A DNA stretch of 64,000 bases from Chitinophagaceae bacterium UBA2375 (lineage in GTDB: Bacteria; Bacteroidota; Bacteroidia; Chitinophagales; Chitinophagaceae): assembly GCA_002343985.1 (NCBI GenBank), contig DDTB01000013.1, positions 1 through 64,000 on the forward strand, in the 5' to 3' direction. Of the stretch, positions 1 to 7,684 are shown in pieces. The first letter of the stretch is position 1, and each line of letters starts with the position of its first letter. The position numbers were made by a program, and so were the translations under genes. The notes under the pieces were generated by a model. It was not told the DNA's origin. It was given only the letters and a program-made list of their open reading frames with translations, and made no database searches.

Positions 1-42
1 AGTCCTTGTTCAGTATTAATACAAACTGAATGGATCATACTA

Positions 43-73
43 AAAACTCCCGTCTGCCGACGGGAGTTTTTTT
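43..73 (+). terminator. Rho-independent terminator of the gene left of the window
   Basis: A 12-bp perfect stem (43-54 with 59-70) around a TGCC loop runs directly into a T run ending at 73. It should end transcription of a plus-strand gene outside the window. The T run sits about 13 bp before the -7 box of the next gene, so terminator and promoter are packed together. Confidence 0.85.
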
Positions 74-85
74 ATAGCCTTTACC

Positions 86-93
86 TAATTTTG
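86..93 (+). promoter_or_regulatory. -7 promoter box TAATTTTG
   Basis: Exact match to the Bacteroidota -7 consensus TAnnTTTG, 36 bp before the ATG at 130. An in-frame TTG at 91 lies inside the box, so translation cannot sensibly start there. No clear -33 TTTG is visible; that position falls in the terminator T run. Confidence 0.55.
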
Positions 94-129
94 CGCCCTT
101 ACCATTTTCAGCCATCTAAAACTGATTGT

Positions 130-765
130 ATGCTTCACACAATTGCCAGTATCATGGGATATGTAGCTTCGCTATTGCTGGCTATTTCACTAATGGTGAA
201 TAACGATTTAAAATTCCGGTGGTTGAATACGTTCGGATGCCTTAGTTTTATTGTGTATGGCGTACTGATCAACGCCATGCCCGTAATACTGACCAATAGC
301 CTTTTGCTCCTGATCAATTTCATTTACCTGGTGAAATTGTACCGGGCTGTGGAAATATTTGACCTGATTGAATTCACGGGTAGCGAGAGCCTGGTGAAAA
401 AATTCTTACAGTTCCATCATGATGATATCCAAAAGTATTTTCCCGGCTTTCAAACCGATTCAGATCCCGGTTATTTGCGTTTTGTGGTGCTGCGCGACCT
501 TGTGATTGCGAATATGTTTGTGGCTAAAATTGATGAGCAGGGAAACGCGGAAGTGATGATGAATTACACGGTTCCTAAATACCGGGATTATAAGGTTGGC
601 AAATTTATATTCGACCGCGAAAAGACATTCATGTTGTCGAAGGGTGTGTCTCAAGTCATTTACAGAACAGTTGCCAATAAAAAGCACCTGGCATTTTTAA
701 AAGTGATGGGCTTCAGGGAAACTGAAACCAGCTCCGGAAAATGTTTTACTAAACATATCGCATAA
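130..765 (+). CDS. YgjV-like membrane protein with GNAT-like C-terminal domain
   Basis: Predicted 211-residue protein. The first ~75 residues hold two to three hydrophobic segments resembling the YgjV family of inner-membrane proteins (GYVAS.LL..SL, then a long LTNSLLLLINF helix). The remainder is soluble and looks like a GNAT-type acetyltransferase fold: FVAKIDEQGNAEVMMNY strand pair, KVGKFIF, and a terminal LKVMGF segment like those closing many GNAT domains. The start at 130 is preferred because the upstream in-frame TTG lies in the promoter box; ATG 154 is an alternative. It stands alone between two terminators. Substrate and function are unknown, and the acetyltransferase call is a fold-level guess. 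Confidence 0.65.
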   Translation: MLHTIASIMGYVASLLLAISLMVNNDLKFRWLNTFGCLSFIVYGVLINAMPVILTNSLLLLINFIYLVKLYRAVEIFDLIEFTGSESLVKKFLQFHHDDIQKYFPGFQTDSDPGYLRFVVLRDLVIANMFVAKIDEQGNAEVMMNYTVPKYRDYKVGKFIFDREKTFMLSKGVSQVIYRTVANKKHLAFLKVMGFRETETSSGKCFTKHIA

Positions 766-769
766 AATA

Positions 770-792
770 AAACCCCGCTTGTAGCGGGGTTT
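770..792. terminator. Bidirectional terminator between convergent genes
   Basis: Ten-bp stem AAACCCCGCT/AGCGGGGTTT (770-779 with 783-792) with a TGT loop lies 5 bp after the plus-strand stop and 23 bp beyond the minus-strand stop at 815. Terminal A/T tracts on both sides let it serve both genes. Confidence 0.75.
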
Positions 793-814
793 AGTATGTC
801 ATGTATCTTGTTGC

Positions 815-1360
815 TTATTTGAACTCGGCACTTACGGTGATGGTAGGTTCTTTCGCAACTTTTCCGGCTGCGATGGCTTTCCCTGTAATATCATAGTCGG
901 CCAGTTTCACAGTAAACTCAGTTGTTGCGCCAATGATTTTTTGTCCAACCACGATATTCGCTTTCGTGCTTACTGGCTTGGTAACGCCGTGCATGGTCAG
1001 TTCGCCTTCTACATTAGCGGCATAAGTACCTTCCTTGCTGAAATCGATCGCGTCGAGGTTGGTGATTTTTCCGTTAAATGTTGCAGTAGGGAATTTATCT
1101 GAATTCATCCATCCTTCATCGTTGAAATGCTCCTGGATTTTAGGATTGCTGAAAGAAAAACTTTTAATGCTGGCTTCAAAAGCGATGGTACCTTTTTTAG
1201 TATCCATCATGGCAATCACCGTTTTGTTTTCAGCCTTTGGGAGATTGTCGATTGGGGTTGTAGCATCAAAATTGATCACCGCTGAAGTGGTGGTCCTTTT
1301 CTGGGCCTGTACCTGGACCAGGGAAAAAGCCATGAGTGCGAGGAGAATTGTTTTTTTCAT
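815..1360 (-). CDS. YceI family protein, secreted
   Basis: 181 residues starting with a clear signal peptide (MKKTILLALMAFSLVQVQA, cleavage after about residue 19). The mature part matches the YceI lipocalin-like beta barrel, known in other members to hold isoprenoid or amphipathic ligands in the periplasm. Typical features are the S.I.FDA opening, the central F.N..GWMNSDKFPTA.F segment that marks the family, and the repeated G.LTMHGVTKPV strand pair. Size is normal for the family. It stands alone, followed by the bidirectional terminator at 770-792. The ligand is unknown. Confidence 0.9.
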   Translation of the reverse strand: MKKTILLALMAFSLVQVQAQKRTTTSAVINFDATTPIDNLPKAENKTVIAMMDTKKGTIAFEASIKSFSFSNPKIQEHFNDEGWMNSDKFPTATFNGKITNLDAIDFSKEGTYAANVEGELTMHGVTKPVSTKANIVVGQKIIGATTEFTVKLADYDITGKAIAAGKVAKEPTITVSAEFK

Positions 1361-1417
1361 AATTGTGTTGTTTGTGATATGATTGTTGAGTTTTTGCTAT
1401 ATCAAATCCCGGGCCGT

Positions 1418-1876
1418 TTATTCAATTACGCACCTTTTAAACGTGATGGATTCCGTTTCCAGGATATTGCTGAAGGTTCCCCCGCTGCAGGAACCTTTTA
1501 TCTTTACTGCATCGCCTTCTTTGAGTGTTGCCGCCTTTACCTGTTGTTCTGGTTGAAGGGCGAAAATAATGTATGAACCCGTTGTACTGTCCGACATTTT
1601 GATATTAATGCTGCTGTCGGCTTTTTCTATTGAAGAAATCAGCCCGGCAACTGATATGATTTTCTCCGTATACTTCGCATTGGCCTGTTTCTCATCAGCC
1701 AGGAACTCTTTCATAAAGGCATCAGCCTGTACAGAAAAATCAGCTTTTACAGTGGCCGTGTCATCAAATGTCAAGGTAAACAGGTACCAGGCAATTGCGA
1801 TACCAATGAGCGCCAGTACCGAACCGGCAACCAATAACTTCTTCTTCAAACTCCAGGCTTTCTTTTCCACTAGCAC
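1418..1876 (-). CDS. Membrane-anchored OB-fold (tRNA_anti-like) protein
   Basis: About 150 residues. Residues ~13-35 form one transmembrane helix (LLVAGSVLALIGIAIAWYLF) after a basic N-terminus. The rest has the pattern of the Bacteroidota tRNA_anti-like OB-fold family: YTEKIISVAGLISSIEK strands, I.MSDS...IIFAL, then LKEGDAVKIKGSCSGG. There is no ATG; translation begins at GTG 1876 or, two codons in, GTG 1870. A -7 box at 1899-1906 supports this short leader. The OB fold suggests binding of nucleic acid, peptide or small ligand outside the inner membrane; actual function is unknown. Confidence 0.75.
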   Translation of the reverse strand: MLVEKKAWSLKKKLLVAGSVLALIGIAIAWYLFTLTFDDTATVKADFSVQADAFMKEFLADEKQANAKYTEKIISVAGLISSIEKADSSINIKMSDSTTGSYIIFALQPEQQVKAATLKEGDAVKIKGSCSGGTFSNILETESITFKRCVIE

Positions 1877-1898
1877 AGTTTTACATTAAGTTAAGACA

Positions 1899-1906
1899 CA
1901 AATATA
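1899..1906 (-). promoter_or_regulatory. -7 promoter box TATATTTG
   Basis: Exact TAnnTTTG match on the minus strand, about 23 bp upstream of the GTG start at 1876 of the OB-fold protein gene. Confidence 0.55.
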
Positions 1907-2021
1907 CAATGTTTGAACATTGAATATACTTAATAAATTGTTATCATTTGAAATCAAGTTACCGCATAGCATTACAAATATTCACGTAGAATGTTTAACT
2001 TTTCCAAATACCGGGAGTCTA

Positions 2022-2462
2022 ATGAATAAAGAAATGGGTAAACATGTCAAGCATTTTATTCTTGTTTTTTGGGCATTCATTGGCCCAACCCTATCGATTA
2101 TGGCACAAACCAAAAACATACCTGATTCAGCCCAATACAGCGCCCTGTTGATGTTCCAGAGCGTTTGCTGCGGTGTGCCGGACCAGGAGCCTTTAGACAA
2201 ATCCATTCGTGCTTTTATAAAGAAAGAAAAACTGGCATCCGTCAGGGCCTGGAAAATTGGCCCCATGGGCCGCGAGGGGGAATATTACCTGGTGTTTGAC
2301 CTGAGGAAATGGCCTGACAGCCGGCGTAACGCATTCATAAATATCTTACGTACCGTTTCTGATCAATTAAAAGATCCAGGGCATGTGAGTTTTGAAGAAA
2401 ATTATATGATCCAGAAGGTTGATTTACCCGGCCGGGCAACTATGGAACCAATCTCCTGGTGA
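2022..2462 (+). CDS. Hypothetical secreted protein
   Basis: 146 residues if started at ATG 2022, which is preceded by GGGAG at 2012-2016, one of the better Shine-Dalgarno sequences in the window. An upstream in-frame ATG at 1920 would put a long hydrophilic tail before the signal peptide, so it is disfavoured. Residues ~5-30 form a signal peptide (HFILVFWAFIGPTLSIMAQ). The mature part has a vicinal cysteine pair (SVCCGVPDQ), then a basic helix (IRAFIKKEKL) and an alternating YYLVFDLRKW strand. I do not recognise a family; the layout suggests a small alpha/beta periplasmic protein. Confidence 0.6.
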   Translation: MNKEMGKHVKHFILVFWAFIGPTLSIMAQTKNIPDSAQYSALLMFQSVCCGVPDQEPLDKSIRAFIKKEKLASVRAWKIGPMGREGEYYLVFDLRKWPDSRRNAFINILRTVSDQLKDPGHVSFEENYMIQKVDLPGRATMEPISW

Positions 2463-2471
2463 CATGAAACA

Positions 2472-2499
2472 AAACAGCCATCCCGAAGAATGGCTGTTT
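2472..2499. terminator. Terminator hairpin between convergent genes
   Basis: Ten-bp stem AAACAGCCAT/ATGGCTGTTT (2472-2481 with 2490-2499) lies between the plus-strand stop at 2462 and the minus-strand stop at 2523. U-rich sequence follows on either strand, so it may serve both. Confidence 0.65.
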
Positions 2500-2522
2500 G
2501 ATTATTGATCTTTTAATTCTTC

Positions 2523-3374
2523 CTACTTCTTAAAGATCTCCGCGAAAAATGCTTTCATATCATTCCATGAGCTGCTGTCGGCTGCTGCCTGGTAAGCAAT
2601 AGGCAGGTTAAACTTTTTTCCCATTTCAGAAGCATTTGGATTTGAAAACGCATGGGTGGCTCCAGGGTAAGCTTTGAATGTATACTTCGCGCCAATGGAG
2701 TCCATTTGCTTTTTGAAAGCTTCCACTTCGGTTGCGGGAACCAGGGGGTCTGCGTCGCCATGACAAACCAGTATGGGCGCCTTCAACAAATCCTTGTTCG
2801 CCGGCACCACATTCAGGTTACCGTGGAAGCTCACCACCCCTTTGAGGTTTTCACCGAGTTTCGCCATGTTAATCACCTGGGCTCCGCCAAAGCAGTAACC
2901 GATGGCAGCAATTTGATTGGTATCGGCTTGCGCGAATGTTTTGACTTTGTTCATGGCAGCATCGAATCGCTTGAGGGCCATGGCTGGGTCTTTATAAAAC
3001 GGCGTGGCCAATTGCCCTGCCTGGTCGGGGTTATCCACCGTTTGGCCATTGCCATACATATCAACCGCCAATGCCAGGTAACCCAATGAAGCCAGGTCAC
3101 GGGCGCGGCGTTTTGCATAATCATTCAAGCCCCACCACTCATGTACAATCAGCACCACTGGCCTTGTACCGCTGATATTTTCATCATAGGCCATGAAGCC
3201 TTTCATCGCAACGGTATCAGATGCATACTCGACCACTTCTTCTTTTATAACGGGTGTTTTAGGCCCTTCCTGATCAGCCTTCGCAGCGTCGCTTTGAGAA
3301 CCTCCGGAGCAGGCGCTGAACAAAACTGATCCTGCTATCGCGAGGAGCAACATGGATGCATTCATTTTTTTCAT
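2523..3374 (-). CDS. Dienelactone hydrolase family lipoprotein
   Basis: 283 residues from the ATG at 3374. A lipoprotein signal (MNASMLLLAIAGSVLFSAC) places it on a membrane facing the periplasm. The alpha/beta-hydrolase core follows: RPVVLIVHEWWGLN, the nucleophile elbow AIGYCFGG with cysteine as in dienelactone hydrolases, the acid in CHGDADPLVP, and the terminal histidine in YPGATHAFSNP. The Cys-Asp-His triad is complete. Substrate is unknown; homologues act on lactones or esters. It is the last gene of a possible three-gene unit, 66 bp after the DUF4268 gene. A longer reading from 3440 was rejected because it precedes the lipoprotein signal. Confidence 0.85.
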   Translation of the reverse strand: MKKMNASMLLLAIAGSVLFSACSGGSQSDAAKADQEGPKTPVIKEEVVEYASDTVAMKGFMAYDENISGTRPVVLIVHEWWGLNDYAKRRARDLASLGYLALAVDMYGNGQTVDNPDQAGQLATPFYKDPAMALKRFDAAMNKVKTFAQADTNQIAAIGYCFGGAQVINMAKLGENLKGVVSFHGNLNVVPANKDLLKAPILVCHGDADPLVPATEVEAFKKQMDSIGAKYTFKAYPGATHAFSNPNASEMGKKFNLPIAYQAAADSSSWNDMKAFFAEIFKK

Positions 3375-3440
3375 GTTATATTTTTTTAATGGTTTATCTG
3401 AATTTTTAGTAAAAGAGTCATACAACAACAGAAATACCAA

Positions 3441-3905
3441 TCAGTTCATAACCGCTTCCAAAATTTCCTTTATCTCCGCCCAACAGGCATCCAGTAATAT
3501 GATATGTTCTTTTAAAAAAGCGATGATCTCCGGCCAATCATCCTGGCGCATCAGGTCTGCATCAGGCAAATCCTTGTAAATACATGACATCATTCTTCCA
3601 TATTCATCCTGCACCTGGTCTTCCCAAACCCAGTCATCACCAATGGTTGCTTCTATCATGCTGCGCATAGTTTTCAATTGCTTCATCCATCGCATGCGTT
3701 CTTCCGGTTCTTTGTGGGTGATCTCAATGGCCACCCTTGCAGCATGGCGGCCCGCATCCAACCTGAAATACAGGTTTCGAAAACCTGTTTTATAATTCAC
3801 CCAGTTTGGCTGGCCCCCAAATGCAGACGGAACAGGCCGCATATATTGCCCGAATGCCGTCCAGAATTTCTGCTGTTTGTCTGCCAGTTCTTTTTTGCTG
3901 TACAT
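3441..3905 (-). CDS. DUF4268 domain-containing protein
   Basis: 154 residues starting at the ATG at 3905 (YSKKELADKQQKFWTAFG). The pattern F....FW.AFGQYM, then WVNYKTGFRNLYFRLDA and ARVAIEI matches DUF4268, a domain found alone or at the end of restriction-like nucleases; the sequence looks fold-related but no catalytic set is obvious here. It begins 4 bp after the stop of the upstream barrel gene, so the two are probably co-transcribed. Function is unknown. Confidence 0.75.
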   Translation of the reverse strand: MYSKKELADKQQKFWTAFGQYMRPVPSAFGGQPNWVNYKTGFRNLYFRLDAGRHAARVAIEITHKEPEERMRWMKQLKTMRSMIEATIGDDWVWEDQVQDEYGRMMSCIYKDLPDADLMRQDDWPEIIAFLKEHIILLDACWAEIKEILEAVMN

Positions 3906-3909
3906 CAGA

Positions 3910-5742
3910 TCAATTGAACAATACAAAATCAGGCCTTCGGATGAAATTGGTATTATACCTGAACCGCACATTCGTGCTAAACTCCACTTTCCAGTTATCC
4001 GTACCCGGCTCAACCCTGGGGAAATAATACCCGCGCAATTCTATGGTCCCGAAAACCAGGTTTTCGTTTCGTGTCCGGATGCCTCCACCGAGCGCGCTGT
4101 AACCGGTTGTTTTCTTAAACGGCTCACCCTGCGGACGAAGGAAACTAACATCGGTGAAAACGAATGGGGCCATACGGAAGCCTAAGATTTTATTGGTATT
4201 AAAAAAAACAGATTCGAGTTTGATTGTTGTGCGTTCATCAGATGGTCTGAACAACCCCCGTACATAAGGCAATGCAAAATCACTTTGTAACAATAATGGA
4301 GGGTTCAGCAACGGATTGATGCGCTTTGAATAATTTAATGTGATGAAATTCCTGTTCAGCCAATGGCTGTTGATCCAGCGCAAGCGGGTGAAATGGTCAA
4401 CATTGAACAATAAACTCATATCCTGGAATTTGCCCAATGATGGCTTGAAGCCACCCAGCCTGAACGTGTACATATTATACATACCCTTCTTCGCGTAAAA
4501 ACTCCCCTCTCCTTCTATACCGTAATACCATCGGCGGGCGCCTTCCTTGTTCGTCCAGCCCGTGGTGACACCCGCATGGAAACCAACTGGCAAATCCTCA
4601 AAACGGCCAAAGCCATAAATGAATTTTGTTTTATAGAAGTTCTGCCGGTAAATATTGTATTGCAACAGGAAGCCATTGATATTGGCGTAATTGAAGTTAT
4701 ACTCCGTTTGGTACTTCTGCGGAATTTGCCCGAAATGTGTATAAAATCCCCTTCCCGCGATAAAATGCCGGATGCGCTTTTCGTTATCGGTACTTTTTTT
4801 GCGGCCAAAACCAACATTGTACCCTAACCACAAGTCGGCATCTACATAACGGTAACGCGCAAACGCTTTATACACCGAATCCGGAGAATACGCGTTGCTT
4901 GTCATGTGATAAGCCATCGACACGGCCCCCGTCCATTCTGTATACCTTGTGATCAGGGGTTTTTCGATAGACGTGTACACACTGTTTTCTTCCCGCCTCC
5001 CATTTACAATCGCCGGGTTGAACGTGGTGAACCCTGTTCTCCAGTTCAGGAGCGCCTTGCGCCTGCGCATACTCCTGCGCACCAGTTCCGCTCCCACACC
5101 ATAGCCCGGCTGCCTGTCTTTATCATAAAAACCCCTAAGGGCCAGACGCGTACCATGCCCGCCGAGGTTATCTTCACTTACTTCAAACCTGGCTTTATCT
5201 ACACCGCTTGCAGAGATGCTTCCGCCCAGTGAGAATACATCTTTGGTAATGACAATCACATCCACCATGCCCGGTTCAACAGGCGATTCAAATGCAAGGA
5301 TTAACGCGTCCTGGATATAGCTTTGGTCGCGCAGAAAACGTTCGTTATCCGATACCAGTAAAGGGTAAAAAACATCGCCTTCCTTAAAAAATAAATTTCG
5401 CCGGATTAATCGTTCCCTTGAATTTTTATGCAGCGCATTCGCGATGCTGATCCCGATATTCTTGCGCACATAAGTGGTATCATAAATATTCCGGTTGAAA
5501 GCCAATGGCATGATTTCAATGGAATGGATGCGCTTGCCCATCAGGGTATCATAGGGCAGCGCCACTTTGGCCGGGGCTTCCTGCGGATAACTGTTCCGGG
5601 TGATGCTCCTGCCCAGTTTACCAAGCAAGCCTTTTTTCTTTGCCAGGAAAAATGTGTCCCTGTCGTGGCTGGCATCCTGTTGCGCCAGGCTGGTTAAGGG
5701 CAATACAATACAAGCGAGGATCAATAAGCAGCTTAGTTTCAT
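3910..5742 (-). CDS. Outer-membrane beta-barrel protein with POTRA-like N-terminus (BamA/surface antigen-like)
   Basis: 610 residues with a signal peptide (MKLSCLLILACIVLPLTSLAQ). Residues ~70-175 resemble POTRA repeats (IHSIEIMPLAFNR, LFFKEGDVFYPLLVSDNERFLRDQSYIQDA, VDVIVITKD). From ~180 to the end are alternating amphipathic strands rich in aromatic residues, with LGGHGTRLALRGFYD and a final aromatic F..RYNTNF strand. Length and layout suit an Omp85-like barrel of Bacteroidota whose cargo is unknown. It is clearly not the main BamA, which is larger with five POTRA units. A -7 box lies at 5765-5772. It is followed tightly by the DUF4268 gene. Confidence 0.75.
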   Translation of the reverse strand: MKLSCLLILACIVLPLTSLAQQDASHDRDTFFLAKKKGLLGKLGRSITRNSYPQEAPAKVALPYDTLMGKRIHSIEIMPLAFNRNIYDTTYVRKNIGISIANALHKNSRERLIRRNLFFKEGDVFYPLLVSDNERFLRDQSYIQDALILAFESPVEPGMVDVIVITKDVFSLGGSISASGVDKARFEVSEDNLGGHGTRLALRGFYDKDRQPGYGVGAELVRRSMRRRKALLNWRTGFTTFNPAIVNGRREENSVYTSIEKPLITRYTEWTGAVSMAYHMTSNAYSPDSVYKAFARYRYVDADLWLGYNVGFGRKKSTDNEKRIRHFIAGRGFYTHFGQIPQKYQTEYNFNYANINGFLLQYNIYRQNFYKTKFIYGFGRFEDLPVGFHAGVTTGWTNKEGARRWYYGIEGEGSFYAKKGMYNMYTFRLGGFKPSLGKFQDMSLLFNVDHFTRLRWINSHWLNRNFITLNYSKRINPLLNPPLLLQSDFALPYVRGLFRPSDERTTIKLESVFFNTNKILGFRMAPFVFTDVSFLRPQGEPFKKTTGYSALGGGIRTRNENLVFGTIELRGYYFPRVEPGTDNWKVEFSTNVRFRYNTNFIRRPDFVLFN

Positions 5743-5764
5743 TCAGGGGTCGTTTACAACCCTT

Positions 5765-5772
5765 CAAAGATA
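5765..5772 (-). promoter_or_regulatory. -7 promoter box TATCTTTG
   Basis: Exact TAnnTTTG match on the minus strand, 22 bp upstream of the start codon of the outer-membrane barrel gene. Confidence 0.6.
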
Positions 5773-5799
5773 AATGAAATGAGGGGTTTTGCGGAAGCC

Positions 5800-6582
5800 T
5801 TAATCTGCTTCGGGCGACATGGCCGCCTGTTTCATCCTGGTAGCCGTTTCCTTACCCAGGTAAACTTCGATGCGCTGGTGCATGAAATAAATCAATGGCG
5901 TCAACAGCAATGCCACCGTGAATTTATATGCGTAATTCACCAGTCCAATGGCCAGCACGCGCTGAAAACTCCAGTCTTTGCCAATATGAAAAGCGATGTA
6001 CAAAACAATAAAACTGTCGATGAACTGCGAGACCAGCGTTGAGCCGGTTGCCCTGAGCCAAATTTTCTTTTCACCGGTCCTTTTTTTGATTTGGTGGAAG
6101 ACCATCACGTCAACCACCTGGCTCACCAAAAATGCGGTCAGGCTGCCGACAATGATCCACATACCTTGTCCGAAAATGCTGTTAAAGGCCTTCGACATAT
6201 CCGGAACACCGTCCTGCACGCCGGTACCGTACCAGAAATCGGCGGGTGGTACCGCCATCGCCACATAAAACATCACAAACGCGTAAGAGATCAATGCCAC
6301 GGCAATGTACGTGATCCTTCGCACAGCTTTGGGGCCAAAGTATTCGTTGATGATATCCGTCATCACAAACTCAAGGGGCCACAACAATACGCCACAGGTG
6401 AGGCTCAGCGCCAACCCCGGTTCGCCCAGCAGGGAAAAACTCAAGGGCTCAGAACCCAATAATTTTTCGAGGGAAAATATTTTGATGCCGATACATTCCG
6501 CGATCAGCGCGTTGGCTACAAAAAACGCGGCGAATACCACAAAGAGTTTTGTGGCCCTGTCTTGCAATATATTCCGGATCAT
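5800..6582 (-). CDS. yhhQ: Queuosine precursor transporter (YhhQ/VUT family)
   Basis: 260 residues with six or so hydrophobic segments. Family signatures are the N-terminal LFVVFAAFFVANALIAEC.G.K, the central FVMTDIINEYFGPKAVRR motif that defines the VUT/YhhQ family, and the conserved QVVDVMVFH and STLVSQFIDS blocks. These proteins import the queuosine precursors preQ0 or preQ1 for tRNA position 34. Start is ATG 6582, 9 bp after the stop of the small membrane protein gene upstream, so the two probably share a transcript. Confidence 0.92.
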   Translation of the reverse strand: MIRNILQDRATKLFVVFAAFFVANALIAECIGIKIFSLEKLLGSEPLSFSLLGEPGLALSLTCGVLLWPLEFVMTDIINEYFGPKAVRRITYIAVALISYAFVMFYVAMAVPPADFWYGTGVQDGVPDMSKAFNSIFGQGMWIIVGSLTAFLVSQVVDVMVFHQIKKRTGEKKIWLRATGSTLVSQFIDSFIVLYIAFHIGKDWSFQRVLAIGLVNYAYKFTVALLLTPLIYFMHQRIEVYLGKETATRMKQAAMSPEAD

Positions 6583-6591
6583 GGGCTTGGT

Positions 6592-6894
6592 TTACTTTGA
6601 TAAGAACTGCACATACAACTGGCAGGGAAACAGGATCAAGTTAAACCAAACAATCCACCTGGGCAACCGGTTCAGTGAACCTCTGAAATACCAGGTGATG
6701 GCGGCAATCAAAAATGCCAGGTTCAGGATGATGGCCCCATAACCCAGGATCACGATGGTTGCCTGTAAAGGCTGGAAGCCAATGAGCCCATCGAACGAAC
6801 CTTTCGCGCGGCGCGCCTGCTCCACCGCCCTTAAAATGACGGTGATGATGAAGCAGATATTGCAGATAACGGTGAGTCGTGCAAAGAAGCGCAA
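6592..6894 (-). CDS. Small hypothetical membrane protein
   Basis: 100 residues with three hydrophobic stretches (~5-22, ~45-68, ~80-98) and a basic hydrophilic loop (EQARRAKGSFDG). There is no methionine anywhere after the first codon, so TTG at 6894 is the only workable start. It lies 9 bp upstream of the queuosine transporter and is probably co-transcribed with it. I do not recognise the family. Confidence 0.65.
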   Translation of the reverse strand: MRFFARLTVICNICFIITVILRAVEQARRAKGSFDGLIGFQPLQATIVILGYGAIILNLAFLIAAITWYFRGSLNRLPRWIVWFNLILFPCQLYVQFLSK

Positions 6895-6960
6895 GGGATT
6901 TGATGGGGTTTTAGGATTTACTAATTATAAAAAATATCACAGCAATAATTATGATTCATG

Positions 6961-7620
6961 CTACCCGCCTGTCCTGCCCGTTAGCATCGGCACAAATGAA
7001 AAAGCGGTGAAGGCTTCCTCTTTCAGGCTTCCGTCGGGGAGTTTGGTGAGGCGGTGCATCCGTTGCTTTTCGCCTTCATCGAGCGGCACCACCATCATCG
7101 CGCCAATCTTCATTTGGTCAACCAGCTTTGGCGGAATAAAAGGCGCCGCGGCAGTGATGATGATTTTATCGAAGGGAGCGAATGTTGGAAGCCCTTCAAA
7201 GCCATCTCCATAAAAAAATTTGATTTGCGGGTATTTGGCTTTGAGTACAAAATGCTTATTCGAATCAAATAGCGCTTTTTGCCTTTCGATGGTATAGACT
7301 TGTGCGCCGAGTTCGGCGAGCACACTGGCCTGGTAAGCGCTGCCCGTTCCGATTTCCAAAATCTTTTCACCCGGCTTCACTTGCAACAATTGCGTTTGAA
7401 AGGCAACGGTATATGGCTGGGAAATGGTTTGTCCTTCTGCAATGGGGAAAGCCCTGTCTTCGTATGCGATCCTGTCGAGCGCGGTGTCTAAAAAATAATG
7501 CCTCGGTATCTGGTTGATGGCCTGCAACACTTTTTCATCGCTGATGCCCTTTTCCCTCAACCCGTCAACCAACTGTTTGCGAAGCCCTTTGTGTCGGTAC
7601 GTATCTTCGAATTTTCTCAT
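6961..7620 (-). CDS. pcm: Protein-L-isoaspartate O-methyltransferase
   Basis: 219 residues. It transfers a methyl group from SAM to isoaspartyl residues of damaged proteins, starting their repair. The family motifs are present: IPRHYFLD, the AYEDRAFPI..GQTISQPYTVA block, the SAM-binding ILEIGTGSAYQASVLAEL, YTIERQK, and the product-side IIITAAAP with PPKLVDQ. The ATG at 7620 is chosen because homologues start with a short (K)DTY/RHKGLRK helix. The gene begins only 15 nt after the terminator of the upstream phosphohexomutase gene. Confidence 0.95.
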   Translation of the reverse strand: MRKFEDTYRHKGLRKQLVDGLREKGISDEKVLQAINQIPRHYFLDTALDRIAYEDRAFPIAEGQTISQPYTVAFQTQLLQVKPGEKILEIGTGSAYQASVLAELGAQVYTIERQKALFDSNKHFVLKAKYPQIKFFYGDGFEGLPTFAPFDKIIITAAAPFIPPKLVDQMKIGAMMVVPLDEGEKQRMHRLTKLPDGSLKEEAFTAFSFVPMLTGRTGG

Positions 7621-7634
7621 AGCTGTGTGCAAGA

Positions 7635-7661
7635 TAAAAAAATGCCGGATAAACCCGGCAT
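7635..7661 (-). terminator. Terminator of the phosphohexomutase gene, overlapping the pcm promoter region
   Basis: Stem ATGCCGG/CCGGCAT (7642-7648 with 7655-7661) followed on the minus strand by seven T residues and ATC. The pcm start codon is 15 nt downstream. The T run continues into TATCTTG, a near match to the -7 box, so the pcm promoter seems built from the terminator tail. Confidence 0.8.
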
Positions 7662-7684
7662 GATCATTTTGTGGAACCTTGCTT

